Part shown: positions 53,827-63,572 of the stretch, piece after piece
How the letters are laid out: every line of letters begins with the position of its first letter
How positions within the stretch are numbered: the first letter of the stretch is position 1
Program-made: the position numbers and the translations under genes
Source: JBEKYD01 sp049509915
GTDB taxonomy: Bacteria > Acidobacteriota > Terriglobia > Bryobacterales > Bryobacteraceae
Direction: 5' to 3'
Length of the DNA: 64,000 bases
Assembly: GCA_049509915.1 (NCBI GenBank)
Contig: JBEKZL010000037.1
Span: 5,590-69,589 of the forward strand
Notes under the pieces: model-generated
The model's database searches: none
What the model was told of the DNA's origin: nothing
What the model saw: only the letters and a program-made list of their open reading frames with translations

Positions 53827-54213
53827 GAACCGGGTCTGGTTGTACAAATGACGTCGAGGTGCGCACAGCCGCCTCACCTACGGCGCCGGGTCTATCCTCC
53901 AGAACTTGAGTAACTGTTGGACCTCTCCGGCGAAAACGGGGCGAAAATGGACGGCCCGAACTAGTATCGGTTCGATTGATCGAAAAAGGGGACGAGGCCG
54001 ATTGGTGCCTTTTCGGCGGGTCGCAAATGTGCAGGTTCAGCCTGTGCCATTTGGTTTCGGCCGAGAATTCTGGCCTCGGCGACGCACTTCCTCTTTGATG
54101 CCCGAAATGCCAAGGTGCATCGAGCCCGGGCGCTCACGAACGTGAATGGTTGGTCAGACTGCTTGTGGCCCTGAATGCGAGGGACTATTGTAAACTGCTG
54201 GGAGGATATGCCT
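53827..54213. other. Intergenic region, no gene recognised
   Basis: Nearly 390 bases between higA and the TIGR03437 relic. One short plus-strand frame (53906-54145) exists but its residues show no known motif. The region probably consists of decayed sequence between toxin-antitoxin modules. No inverted repeat or promoter stands out. Confidence 0.5.
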
Positions 54214-54378
54214 GCTTTGCCTTCAGCCGCTTTCTACGGGGAGGCGCCGGGCTTGGTTTCCTGCGTTATGCAGCTTAACGTCCAGATTCCGGCGAACGCG
54301 CCTTCCGGCAACCTGTCTCTACAGGTTTCCGTGGGCGGAAACGCCAGTCAAAACGGTGTGACGATATCGGTGCAATAG
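54214..54378 (+). pseudogene. TIGR03437 C-terminal module relic
   Basis: The frame reads PSAAFYGEAPGLVSCVMQLNVQIP then GNLSLQVSVGGNASQNGVTISVQ and a stop, which is the end of a TIGR03437 module (compare GYPGLYQVDITVP and DDVPVVLTILG in the genes at 14922-18445). Upstream no matching rest of the domain or signal peptide is seen. It is a truncated remnant, probably left by deletion around the toxin-antitoxin island; its stop is 30 bases from the hicA stop on the opposite strand. Confidence 0.8.
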
Positions 54379-54408
54379 GGGCCGGTGGAGCGGCTCAAGC
54401 CACCGCCA

Positions 54409-54654
54409 TCAATCCGTATAGAACGCGGTGCGGAGTTCAGAATCCGGAATGAACCGGCACGCCTGGCGGTAAATGGCATGGAGGGTGCCGCGGTCGATCT
54501 CGTCGTAGTTGGGAACCGTAAGACTTTGAGTTCGCCCGTCACCGAGCACCCGACGGACCTTGATGTGGCTCCCTCGCTGCGCGAATTCCTGAAATCCGAA
54601 TTCGTGGAGGATATGCAGCACCTCCCGTCCGGAAAGAACCCGGAGCTTGGGCAT
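54409..54654 (-). CDS. hicA: HicA-type mRNA interferase toxin
   Basis: 81 residues from ATG 54654 (MPKLRVLSGREVLHILHEFGF). The HicA double-stranded RNA-binding-like fold is visible: the catalytic His in RGSHIKVRR near residue 30, followed by SLTVPNYDEIDRGTLHAIYRQA. HicA cleaves mRNA; the adjacent HicB neutralises it. Its ATG overlaps the hicB stop (ATGA), so the two are translationally coupled with the antitoxin first. Confidence 0.95.
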   Translation of the reverse strand: MPKLRVLSGREVLHILHEFGFQEFAQRGSHIKVRRVLGDGRTQSLTVPNYDEIDRGTLHAIYRQACRFIPDSELRTAFYTD

Positions 54655-54875
54655 CAGGCTACCGCATCGAGTTCCATGGTAGCGAGAATGGTCGGGTTGT
54701 TCGAAAAACCCAGCTCGGCCAAGTCTTCGCCTTCGAGGTGCAGGGCGATAGCCTCTCGGATGTTGAAGGCCAGTTCGTCCAGAGTGGCCGCCTGGGTGAC
54801 TACCGGCAGATCGAGGCACTCGGCGACGAACTGGCGTTCGCCCCTGCTAATGCGCACCTGAATCGTTCGCTTCAT
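54654..54875 (-). CDS. hicB: HicB-type antitoxin
   Basis: 73 residues from ATG 54875 (MKRTIQVRISRGERQFVAECLDLPVVTQA). It matches the HicB N-terminal domain (VAECLDLPVVTQAATLDELAFNIREAIALHLEG), but lacks the C-terminal DNA-binding domain of longer HicB proteins. The ATG is preceded by a longer open frame up to 55226, whose upstream part is a different, degenerate ribbon-helix-helix sequence; the ATG at 54875 is the natural start. Neighbour hicA overlaps by four bases. Confidence 0.92.
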   Translation of the reverse strand: MKRTIQVRISRGERQFVAECLDLPVVTQAATLDELAFNIREAIALHLEGEDLAELGFSNNPTILATMELDAVA

Positions 54876-55001
54876 TGGGAATGCCCGCCTAGATTCCAGT
54901 ATGCAACATGACGGCAACAGGCCGCGCTCGGCGGATCGGGTCGAGAGCTGCCGAAGCCCATCATCGAGGCGGCGCAATGGCGCCAACGCGTGCTTTATCG
55001 G

Positions 55002-55121
55002 CCCTTTCTCTCCGATCCCTCGGGCGATGATCGCCGTCATGAGGCTATTGATGCTGACGCCCTCGCTCTCCGCCTGCGTCGTCAACTTCGAATAGAGGGT
55101 CCGCGTCAGCGAGGGCCTGCG
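55002..55121 (-). pseudogene. Ribbon-helix-helix antitoxin relic
   Basis: In the open frame upstream of hicB, RRPSLTRTLYSKLTT then QAESEGVSINSLMTAIIARGI resembles the ribbon-helix-helix C-terminal part of HicB or Arc-like proteins (LPRSLHxxLxxxAExEGVSLNxL). No start codon or complete protein is visible around it. It may be the tail of yet another antitoxin. The surrounding 54876-55224 region has no other recognisable gene. Confidence 0.45.
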
Positions 55122-55224
55122 GCTGATTCCGGGAGGGGAAACAGTCTCGCCCTCGGGTCGACGGCCGTCTGGCGCTTGCTGAACGCTGCCGCGCAACCTG
55201 TTAGCATGCCAGTTTAGGGAACGC

Positions 55225-56109
55225 ATGGCTCAGACGTTGTTGCGTTTGGCATTGGTGGCGCTCGTCCTGGCCTTATTTTCGGGCCGGTTGCAGCGATTCG
55301 TTTCGGGCATTTTGCGGGAGCGCCCGGCGGTGTTCTGGCTGGCGCCGCTGCTCGCGACCGGCATATTTATGACCGCCGCAGCGATGGCGGGCGCAGCGAC
55401 GTGGCCGCTGGCGCTGGCAACTCTGGTATACACCACGGTGCCATCGGCCTGTGCGGCCATGCTCGGACCCGCCACCGCCCCCCGTCCGCACCTGCTGGAT
55501 TTTCTGGCGATCCTGCTGCTCTGGCTGCCGCTGGAGTTGAACCTGGCCAAACCGCTGGTACTGCCGGCGGCGCAAGGTTATCTCCATTCGGTGGTTTACG
55601 GCGTGGCCATACTCCTGGGCCTCGCGATCTTCCTCCTCTTCCGCGGCTTTTCGGGAATGAAATATAACCTGCCGCGCCGCCCACGGGACTTTTGGGTGGT
55701 GCTGGCCGGGTTTGTTGCCGCCGCTCCCGTCCTGATCGGAATCGGCATCGCCATCGGCTTCATTCCGTTCCCGCACTTCCACCCGGCGACGCCCGGCCGG
55801 ATGGCTGCCGCCGTCGGCTTGATGTTCATTGGCACGGCGCTGCCCGAGGAAATCCTTTTCCGCGCCCTTATCCAGAACTTTATTCTGCAGCGCTGGGGAG
55901 AAACCACCGCCGGGCTGTTGGCCGCCAGCGTGATCTTCGGCTGCTCCCATCTCAACAATGGCCCGCAGGCGCTGCCCAACTGGCGGTACGCGATTGTTGC
56001 GAGCTTCGCCGGTTTGGCCTACGGCAAAGTGTTTCAAAAGTCGTCCAGCATTATCTCGTCGGCGCTATTTCATATGATGGTCGACTGGACCAAGCATTTC
56101 TTCTTTTGA
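55225..56109 (+). CDS. CPBP-family intramembrane metalloprotease
   Basis: 294 residues with about eight membrane helices. Abi/CPBP motifs: LPEEILFRALIQNFI (EExxxR near residue 212), CSHLNNGPQA (FxxxH-type, near 242) and ALFHMMVDWTKH (near 280), giving the metal-binding Glu and His residues. Members are CAAX-prenyl-protease-like or bacteriocin-immunity proteases; the target is unknown. The start ATG 55225 follows a long non-coding stretch. It ends 49 bases before the convergent GH97 gene. Confidence 0.88.
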   Translation: MAQTLLRLALVALVLALFSGRLQRFVSGILRERPAVFWLAPLLATGIFMTAAAMAGAATWPLALATLVYTTVPSACAAMLGPATAPRPHLLDFLAILLLWLPLELNLAKPLVLPAAQGYLHSVVYGVAILLGLAIFLLFRGFSGMKYNLPRRPRDFWVVLAGFVAAAPVLIGIGIAIGFIPFPHFHPATPGRMAAAVGLMFIGTALPEEILFRALIQNFILQRWGETTAGLLAASVIFGCSHLNNGPQALPNWRYAIVASFAGLAYGKVFQKSSSIISSALFHMMVDWTKHFFF

Positions 56110-56117
56110 GCTGACCG

Positions 56118-56158
56118 GACGCGACCGGCAAACCGCTCCCTGGCGGTCGCCGCTCGGA
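56118..56158. repeat. Half copy of palindromic repeat family A
   Basis: The tract 'ggcaaaccgctccctggcggtcgccgctcgg' matches one arm of family A with small changes, and resembles the half copy at 8785. The second arm is absent. It lies between the convergent stops of the CPBP and GH97 genes. Confidence 0.45.
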
Positions 56159-58108
56159 TTACTCCGCGCGAAACCGGATAGCCGCACCTCCGCCGGAGGC
56201 CAGTTTCAGGTGCATTACCGTGGCCGGGTTGACGGGCTGCCCGGAAATGGCGGTGTGTTTGGGATGGTCGCCGGCATCGGAGGCGTCGGCATAGATTTCG
56301 GCGGCGTAGTTGCCGTGGCCCAGGAATTCCAGAGGCAGATCCACCTCCGCTCCGTGCCACCCGGTAATCGCGCCCAGGTACCACTCCTTACCCTTGCGCC
56401 GCGCCACGGCGATGAATTCGTTCGGCCGGCCGCTCACCACCTTGGTTTCATCCCAGGCGTTGGGGACGGCCCGAATGAACTCGAAATCCTTCTGGCCTTT
56501 GTACGCCTCCGGATAATCCGAGACCATCTGGAAGCCGCTCTCGAAAACCACATACAGGGCCAATTCGTGGGCGCGGGTTCCCATCACCATGGGTTTCTTG
56601 TTGCGCGGCACGAACTCGGCGCGGGTCACGTTGTCGAATCCGCCGGGCGTGTAATCCATCGGGCCGGCCAGCGCGCGGGTGAAGGCCAGCATCAGGTTGT
56701 GCTCGGGCGTGATGCGCCCGCTCCATTTGCTGTACTCCAATCCCATGACGCCTTCCCTGGTCATCTGATTCGGCCAGGTGCGGTCGATGCCGTCCGGTTT
56801 ATAGGCACCGTGAAAATCGATCATGAGGTGATGGGCGGCGGCCGTCTGCAGCACGCGGTGGTAGAAGCCGACCATCCACTGGTCGTCGCGATTCATGAAA
56901 TCGATCTTGACCCCGGCGATGCCCCATTTTTCGAATAACGGAAAAGCTTCGTCGATCTGTCGATTGATGTCGGTCCAATGGGCCCACAACCAGATGCGGA
57001 CGTTCTTGGTTTTGCCGTAATCGAGAATGGCCGGCATGTCGATGTTAGGGCTGGTGCGGGTAAGGTCGGCGTGGGAGGAGTTCGGCCCGTCGCCCTGGTA
57101 GGCCCACCCGGCATCGATCAACAAATAGGGAAAACCTGAGGAGGCGCAGAAATCGATGTAGTGCTTCATCGTCGCGGTGTTCATGCCGGGAGTGAAATCC
57201 ACGCCTTCGGCCCAGGTGCCGTTCCACCAGTCCCAGGCGGTCTTGCCGGGCTTGATCCAACTGGTGTCGGCGATGGTGGAAGGCGGATTCAGGCTGGTGA
57301 CGATGTTCGACTCCACCAGCCGGCCGGGCTGGTCGCCAATTAAGAGCACCCGCCAGGGCGTCGCCATGGGAGCCGGAACGACGACGGCGAGGTCCTTGTC
57401 TTCGACCGACGGCGAAAGCCGGCTCGAGAGCTGCAACGCGTCGGGCGAATTATGTTCCAGGTACATGCCGGCGTAGTTATCAATATCGGCTTCGGTGATC
57501 GCGACCCACGCCGTACCCGGCACCTCGGCCAGAAAAGGAAGGCCGATCAGTTCCTTGGGGTGGATGGCGCTCAGCGGCAGGGTGACGTAGGCGTCTTCGT
57601 AGGGCGTTTGAAATCCGTCGAGCAGAAGCGGATAGGTGGCGCCATCCTTGGCCAGGCGGAAGGTGGTGCGCTCGGTGGCGAGGTGGATCTCGTCCAGGCC
57701 GGCCTGTTTCGGCACCACGTAGCGAAAAGCCACGCCATCGTCGAAGGCGCGGGCCTCGAGCTGCAGTTTCCGGTGCGGCGCCCCGGTTTCCTCCAGATCG
57801 AGCGTCAGGCTGTGGTAGACACTGTGAACCGTGGACGCCTTGCCGTGCAGGAGCGGGTAGGTTTCGTCGCCCGTCCCCGCTGTGGCGTGGACGATGCGGA
57901 CGTGCGCACCCAGCACAGGTTGCCGGGCCAATTCCAGGCCGAGGGTCGATCTCACTACCACCGGCTTGCCGCGGAAGTTCACCGTGTAGGCGAGCTGGCC
58001 GCCATCGGCGGTAACGCTCATTTCGAGGGCGCCCGAGGGCGAAATTGCGGCGGATTGCGCGGCGGCGGCGACAACCGTAAGTATGCTCATCACGACGAGG
58101 TTTCGCAT
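56159..58108 (-). CDS. Glycoside hydrolase family 97 protein
   Basis: 649 residues from ATG 58108 (MRNLVVMSILTVVAAAAQSAAI), signal peptide. GH97 N-terminal beta-sandwich (about 20-270) with QLAYTVNFRGKPVV and FDDGVAFRYVVP, then a TIM barrel (about 280-560) with YLLIDAGWAYQGD, IWLWAHWTDINRQ, GVKIDFMNRDDQWMVGFYHRVLQ and MIDFHGAYKPDGIDRTWPN, and a C-terminal beta domain. In the GH97 family these contain Ca2+ ligands and either a retaining nucleophile or an inverting base; KIDFM carries the Asp typical of the retaining galactosidase group. An exported alpha-glucosidase or alpha-galactosidase. Its ATG overlaps that of the divergent gene at the CATG 58106-58109. Confidence 0.9.
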   Translation of the reverse strand: MRNLVVMSILTVVAAAAQSAAISPSGALEMSVTADGGQLAYTVNFRGKPVVVRSTLGLELARQPVLGAHVRIVHATAGTGDETYPLLHGKASTVHSVYHSLTLDLEETGAPHRKLQLEARAFDDGVAFRYVVPKQAGLDEIHLATERTTFRLAKDGATYPLLLDGFQTPYEDAYVTLPLSAIHPKELIGLPFLAEVPGTAWVAITEADIDNYAGMYLEHNSPDALQLSSRLSPSVEDKDLAVVVPAPMATPWRVLLIGDQPGRLVESNIVTSLNPPSTIADTSWIKPGKTAWDWWNGTWAEGVDFTPGMNTATMKHYIDFCASSGFPYLLIDAGWAYQGDGPNSSHADLTRTSPNIDMPAILDYGKTKNVRIWLWAHWTDINRQIDEAFPLFEKWGIAGVKIDFMNRDDQWMVGFYHRVLQTAAAHHLMIDFHGAYKPDGIDRTWPNQMTREGVMGLEYSKWSGRITPEHNLMLAFTRALAGPMDYTPGGFDNVTRAEFVPRNKKPMVMGTRAHELALYVVFESGFQMVSDYPEAYKGQKDFEFIRAVPNAWDETKVVSGRPNEFIAVARRKGKEWYLGAITGWHGAEVDLPLEFLGHGNYAAEIYADASDAGDHPKHTAISGQPVNPATVMHLKLASGGGAAIRFRAE

Positions 58109-59426
58109 GAGCAATACTATAGCGCCGGGCTCGGGCGAAGCGCGCCGCCAGCGTGCCACAATAACAGTGTTGATCTTCCCCATCGTTCTCGCCATTCTAC
58201 TAATCAGCCAGATTTATTGGGCCATTCGCGGGTTGAAGCTGGCCCGTCGGCGGATTCGCTCGCGCGGCCTTCGGCTCGCCGTGTGCTGCGCGGTGCTGGC
58301 TTTCTACGCGCTGGCCTTTGCTTATTACACCGGCCGGATCGGAGGGCGGCTTACCCCGGTCGCGCTGACGCCGCCCGACGCAATATTGTCGGCGCCGCTG
58401 GCGTGGTGGATTTCGAGCTCGCTGGTGGCGTTCCTGCTGCTGCTTTTGCTGGCCGTGCCAAATGGCATCGAGGCCGCCGCGCGTAAGCTTCGACCGCCGC
58501 TTGATGGCGCCGTCGAGCCGCCCGGCCGGCGCCAGTTCTTGCAGCGCACCACGGCCATCGTTACCGGCGCACCCTTCGTTGCCGGCGCCTACGGTCTGCT
58601 TTACGGCCGGCTCAATCTGGAAACCACGTCGCCCCGAATTCATCTGCCCCGCCTGCCCCGCGCCTTCGACGGCTTTCGCATCTGCCAGTTGTCCGATATC
58701 CATATCGGCCCGTTCATGCCCGCCGCCCAGATTCGCAAATACGCCGCCATCGCGAACGCGCTCAAGCCGGATCTGATCGTGCTAACCGGCGATTTCGTCA
58801 CCTTCGACCCCTCCACCCAATACGCGGTGGTGGAGGCCCTGTCCGGCCTGCGGGCCCCGTTCGGTGTCTTCGGATGCCTGGGCAACCACGATGCCTGGGC
58901 CGGGGTGGAAGACTCGATCACGGAACTGTTCCGCCGCGTGGGGTACCGCATCCTCCGTGCCGAAGGTGTCGCCATCCGCAGCCACGGGGACGAGTTGAAT
59001 TTGATCGGGGTGGATTTTGAGAGTCCCAGGCGGTTCGGACCTTCGGCGCCGGTAAGACATCTGCTGCGCGACATCGAGCCGCTGGTGGCGGCCGACCGCG
59101 TCAATATTCTGTTGAGCCACAACCCGGACACCTTCGGCCGCGCCGCGGCTCTCGGCATCGATCTGAGCCTCGCCGGACACACCCACGGCGGCCAGGCCGC
59201 GTTGGAATTTATCAGCCCGGAGATCGCGCCCAGCCGCCTCGTCACGCCCTACGTCGCCGGCTGGTTTCGGCAACCCGGCGGCCAGCTTTACGTCAATCGC
59301 GGTATCGGCACCATCGGCGTGCCGATCCGGATTGGCGCGCCGCCGGAAATTACGGTGTATCGATTGGCGCGCCAGGCCGAGACGCGCTCCGGCTCGGCGC
59401 TCGATTTGTCGAAAGCAGTGGGTTAA
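58107..59426 (+). CDS. Membrane-bound metallophosphoesterase
   Basis: 439 residues from ATG 58107; ATG 58083 is an alternative. The N-terminal half has about four membrane helices (ITVLIFPIVLAILLISQIYW, LAVCCAVLAFYALAFAYYTG, LAWWISSSLVAFLLLLLLAV). The calcineurin-like domain starts near 190: QLSDIHIGPF (D, H), IVLTGDFVTF (G-D), FGCLGNHDAWAG (GNHD), a LLSHNPDTF motif near 335 and AGHTHGGQ near 360. This fits the YkuE/YaeI type of phosphodiesterase acting on lipid or nucleotide esters. It shares its start with the divergent GH97 gene, so one of the two starts may be slightly off. Confidence 0.9.
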   Translation: MSNTIAPGSGEARRQRATITVLIFPIVLAILLISQIYWAIRGLKLARRRIRSRGLRLAVCCAVLAFYALAFAYYTGRIGGRLTPVALTPPDAILSAPLAWWISSSLVAFLLLLLLAVPNGIEAAARKLRPPLDGAVEPPGRRQFLQRTTAIVTGAPFVAGAYGLLYGRLNLETTSPRIHLPRLPRAFDGFRICQLSDIHIGPFMPAAQIRKYAAIANALKPDLIVLTGDFVTFDPSTQYAVVEALSGLRAPFGVFGCLGNHDAWAGVEDSITELFRRVGYRILRAEGVAIRSHGDELNLIGVDFESPRRFGPSAPVRHLLRDIEPLVAADRVNILLSHNPDTFGRAAALGIDLSLAGHTHGGQAALEFISPEIAPSRLVTPYVAGWFRQPGGQLYVNRGIGTIGVPIRIGAPPEITVYRLARQAETRSGSALDLSKAVG

Positions 59427-59441
59427 GATCGTTCCGAGTAA

Positions 59442-61175
59442 ATGCTCACAAACCTGCGCGTGAAGAACTTCAAACGCCTGGATGACGTGTCCATCGAGTT
59501 GGGCAAGACCGTGGTGTTCGTGGGGCCTAATAATTCCGGAAAAACCACCGCGCTCCAGGCCCTGGCACTGTGGGAAATCGGGCTCCGCAAGTGGCTGGAG
59601 AAACGATCCGCCAAAGACATTCCCGAAAAGCGTCCCGGCATTACCATTAACCGGCGGGACCTGATTGCGGTTCCGGTTCCCGACGCCAATCTGCTCTGGA
59701 AGGACCTTCATATACGCGCCGTCCAGAACAGCCCTAGCGGCAAGCCGGACACGCGAAACATTCGCATCGATATCCTGGTTGCGGGCGTGACGGATGGCAA
59801 AGCCTGGGAGTGCGGCTTCGAGTTCGACTACGCCAACGAAGAGTCCTTCTATTGCCGCCCTTTGCGCACGTCCGAAGACCGGCAGGCGGAGCGAATGCCG
59901 GTCCCGGGCGCCGCCGCTGCCGTCAGGGTTGCCTTTCTGCCGCCGATGTCCGGCCTGGCGGCCACCGAGGACCGACTGTACAATGGCGCCGTCGATGTCC
60001 GCATCGGTGAAGGCCGCACCGCCGAAGTTCTGCGCAACCTCTGTTACCAGCTATCGTCGGGCGACAAGGCCGACGCTTGGGAGGCGCTAGTCGGACAGAT
60101 ACGAAATCTGTTCGGAGTGTACCTGGACCCGCCCAGCTATATCGCCGAGCGCGGCCAGATTACCATGTCCTACCGCGAAGACTCGGGACCGGTCCTCGAC
60201 CTCGCTTCCTCGGGAAGGGGCTTGCAACAGACCATGCTGCTTCTCGCTCATCTCTACACTCATCCCGGGAGCGTCTTGCTGCTGGACGAGCCCGACGCCC
60301 ACCTGGAGATCCTGCGCCAGCGCCAAATCTACCAAATTCTGACGGAGACGGCCGAAGCCCAAGGCAGCCAGGTGATCGCCGCAAGCCATTCCGAAGTGAT
60401 TCTGGAGGAAGCGGCCGACCGCGACGTCGTGGTGGCGTTCGTCGGCAAACCACACCGCATCGACGACCGCGGCAGCCAGGTCCTCAAGTCGCTAAAAGCG
60501 ATTGGGTTCGATCAATACTATCAGGCGGAGCAAACCGGATGGGTGCTCTATCTGGAGGGCTCAACCGATCTGGCGATTCTGCGCGCTTTCGCCGCGTTGC
60601 TCGACCACCCAGCCAAATCCGCTTTGGAACGCCCCTTCGTTCGCTACGTGGGCAATCACCCTCCGGGGGCGAGGGACCATTTTCACGGACTGCGGGAAGC
60701 CAAGCCGGACCTGGTGGGGTTCGCGTTGTTCGACTCCATCCCGCAGGAATTGCCTGCGGCCGGCGCGCTTCGGGAAGTGAAGTGGACCCGGCGGGAAATC
60801 GAGAATTATTTCTGCTATCCGGAAACGCTCATCGCCTGGGCCGAAGATACGGGTGGCAACAGCGGTCCGCTTTTTGAGGCTGCCGAGCGGGAGCGTCGAA
60901 CCACCGCCATGCGGGAGGCCATCGTTGAAGTTACCGCGGCGCGCAGGACGCTGCATCAGCCGGCCCCGTTCGCGCCCGAGACGAAAGCTAGCGAGGAGTG
61001 TTTCGGCCCCATTTTTCAAAATTACTTTGAAAAGCTGGGCATCGGGAATCTGATGCAGAAGTCCGACTATCACACCCTGGTGCGCTTTCTCCCCAGGAGT
61101 CTTCTCGCAGCGGAGGTCGCCGAGAAGCTCGACCTGTTAGCCGACGTCGCACGACAGGCGCGGCCGGTGAGTTGA
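59442..61175 (+). CDS. AAA ATPase-TOPRIM fusion, OLD/PARIS-like
   Basis: 577 residues. The N-terminal SMC-like ATPase has Walker A VGPNNSGKTTALQAL (residues 28-42), a signature-like SSGRGLQQTMLLLAH (near 260) and Walker B VLLLDEPDAHLE (near 281-292), followed by VIAASHSEVILEEAADRDVV. The C-terminal half begins YLEGSTDLAILRAFA (near 370), the TOPRIM-type E...D motif, with LVGFALFDSIP and the WTRREIENYFCYPE segment resembling DUF4435-type TOPRIM. Such proteins (OLD nucleases, AriA/AriB of PARIS) often defend against phages. No partner gene adjoins, so it would be a single-gene system. Function is inferred from architecture. Confidence 0.75.
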   Translation: MLTNLRVKNFKRLDDVSIELGKTVVFVGPNNSGKTTALQALALWEIGLRKWLEKRSAKDIPEKRPGITINRRDLIAVPVPDANLLWKDLHIRAVQNSPSGKPDTRNIRIDILVAGVTDGKAWECGFEFDYANEESFYCRPLRTSEDRQAERMPVPGAAAAVRVAFLPPMSGLAATEDRLYNGAVDVRIGEGRTAEVLRNLCYQLSSGDKADAWEALVGQIRNLFGVYLDPPSYIAERGQITMSYREDSGPVLDLASSGRGLQQTMLLLAHLYTHPGSVLLLDEPDAHLEILRQRQIYQILTETAEAQGSQVIAASHSEVILEEAADRDVVVAFVGKPHRIDDRGSQVLKSLKAIGFDQYYQAEQTGWVLYLEGSTDLAILRAFAALLDHPAKSALERPFVRYVGNHPPGARDHFHGLREAKPDLVGFALFDSIPQELPAAGALREVKWTRREIENYFCYPETLIAWAEDTGGNSGPLFEAAERERRTTAMREAIVEVTAARRTLHQPAPFAPETKASEECFGPIFQNYFEKLGIGNLMQKSDYHTLVRFLPRSLLAAEVAEKLDLLADVARQARPVS

Positions 61176-61188
61176 GAATTGCGGGGCA

Positions 61189-61285
61189 GCCGGCAACCGC
61201 TCTCTTACGGTCGCGGCTCGGTAAGTGACTGCAAACACGCGGTGCCCGTAACCGAGCCGCGACCGGTAAGGGAGCGGTTGCCGGC
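61189..61285. repeat. Palindromic repeat family A, copy 5
   Basis: The arms gccggcaaccgctctcttacgg and tcgcggctcgg pair with ccgagccgcgaccgg and taagggagcggttgccggc around a spacer of about 28 bases (taagtgactgcaaacacgc...). The spacer is the reverse complement of that in copy 6 (63400-63488). Lies between the OLD-like gene and gatB. Confidence 0.95.
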
Positions 61286-61325
61286 TGCATAGACCGCCCA
61301 GTATTTTGCGCGACAATGAGAGCTG

Positions 61326-62804
<1,479 letters not shown>

Positions 62805-62809
62805 ACAAA

Positions 62810-63262
62810 ATGTTGAAAGTGGGTGACGTGGCTCCCGATATCGAGCTGCAGACGGACGCAGGCGAAACTTTTCACCTTTCGGACTCAAAGGGCAAACGGC
62901 TGATCTTGTATTTCTATCCACGGGCGGACACGCCGGGCTGTACCGTCGAAGCCTGTGAGTTTCGCGACCATTTGAGAAAGTTTGCCGCCAAAGGGGCGGC
63001 CGTGGTGGGCGTCTCTCCCGACAAGCCCGCCGCGCAGGCCAAGTTCAAGACCAAATTCAAGCTCCCCTTCCCGCTGCTGGCCGACGACCAGAAGGCCGCC
63101 GCCCAAGCCTACGGCGTCTGGAAAGAAAAAAGCATGTACGGCAAGAAGGTGATGGGCATCGAGCGAACCACGTTCGTGATTGGCCCCGACGGCAAGATCG
63201 AAAAGATCTACGCCAAGGTGAAAGCCTCCGGCCACGCCGAAAAAGTGTTGTCCGAACTGTAA
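62810..63262 (+). CDS. bcp: Peroxiredoxin, BCP/PrxQ type
   Basis: 150 residues from ATG 62810 (MLKVGDVAPDIELQTDAGE); GTG 62801, overlapping the gatB stop, is an alternative. Peroxidatic Cys in YFYPRADTPGCTVEACEFRD (near 46), resolving Cys five residues later in EAC (CxxxxC as in PrxQ). GIERTTFVIGPDGKIEKIY is the usual C-terminal motif. It reduces hydroperoxides with thioredoxin. It starts directly after gatB. Confidence 0.96.
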   Translation: MLKVGDVAPDIELQTDAGETFHLSDSKGKRLILYFYPRADTPGCTVEACEFRDHLRKFAAKGAAVVGVSPDKPAAQAKFKTKFKLPFPLLADDQKAAAQAYGVWKEKSMYGKKVMGIERTTFVIGPDGKIEKIYAKVKASGHAEKVLSEL

Positions 63263-63304
63263 GGCCAGCCGATTGGTTGCCAACGCGCCGGACGGCGTTT
63301 TCCT

Positions 63305-63357
63305 GGGTAGCGCCGACGATCTCTGTCGCCGGTGTCTTGAATTAATTGTGGCTACCC
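63305..63357. terminator. Inverted repeat downstream of bcp
   Basis: Arms gggtagc (63305-63311) and gctaccc (63351-63357) enclose a smaller pair cgac (63313-63316) and gtcg (63324-63327). It lies 42 bases after the bcp stop. The stem is short and there is no T-run, so a terminator is only suggested. Confidence 0.4.
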
Positions 63358-63399
63358 GGATTTCGCCGGTAGCTTCGGGCGCCCCGGCGGCCATGGCTC

Positions 63400-63488
63400 G
63401 ACAACCACTCCCTTACGGTCGCGGCTCGGTTACGGACACCGCGTGTTTGGAGTCACTTACCGAGCCGCGACCGAAAGGGAACGGTTGC
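63400..63488. repeat. Palindromic repeat family A, copy 6
   Basis: Left arm gacaaccactcccttacgg with tcgcggctcgg, right arm ccgagccgcgaccgaaagggaacggttgc. The spacer ttacggacaccgcgtgtttggagtcactta is the reverse complement, with two changes, of the spacer in copy 5, so the two are oppositely oriented. The interval 63263-63572 between bcp and the last gene holds this copy and the hairpin at 63305. Confidence 0.95.
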
Positions 63489-63572
63489 TGGGAACTAACT
63501 CCCCCAAATCGGTTAAGCACCCGCCGCGCGGTCTGCTCGCCGGCAAAGCCGGAATCATGCTGTCATGTGTAC

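Noticed and set aside
53906..54145. 79-residue plus-strand frame
   Set aside because: No motif, no ribosome site and lies among decayed sequence.
54876..55226. HicB extended to 55226
   Set aside because: The upstream part is unrelated and degenerate; ATG 54875 gives a standard HicB length.
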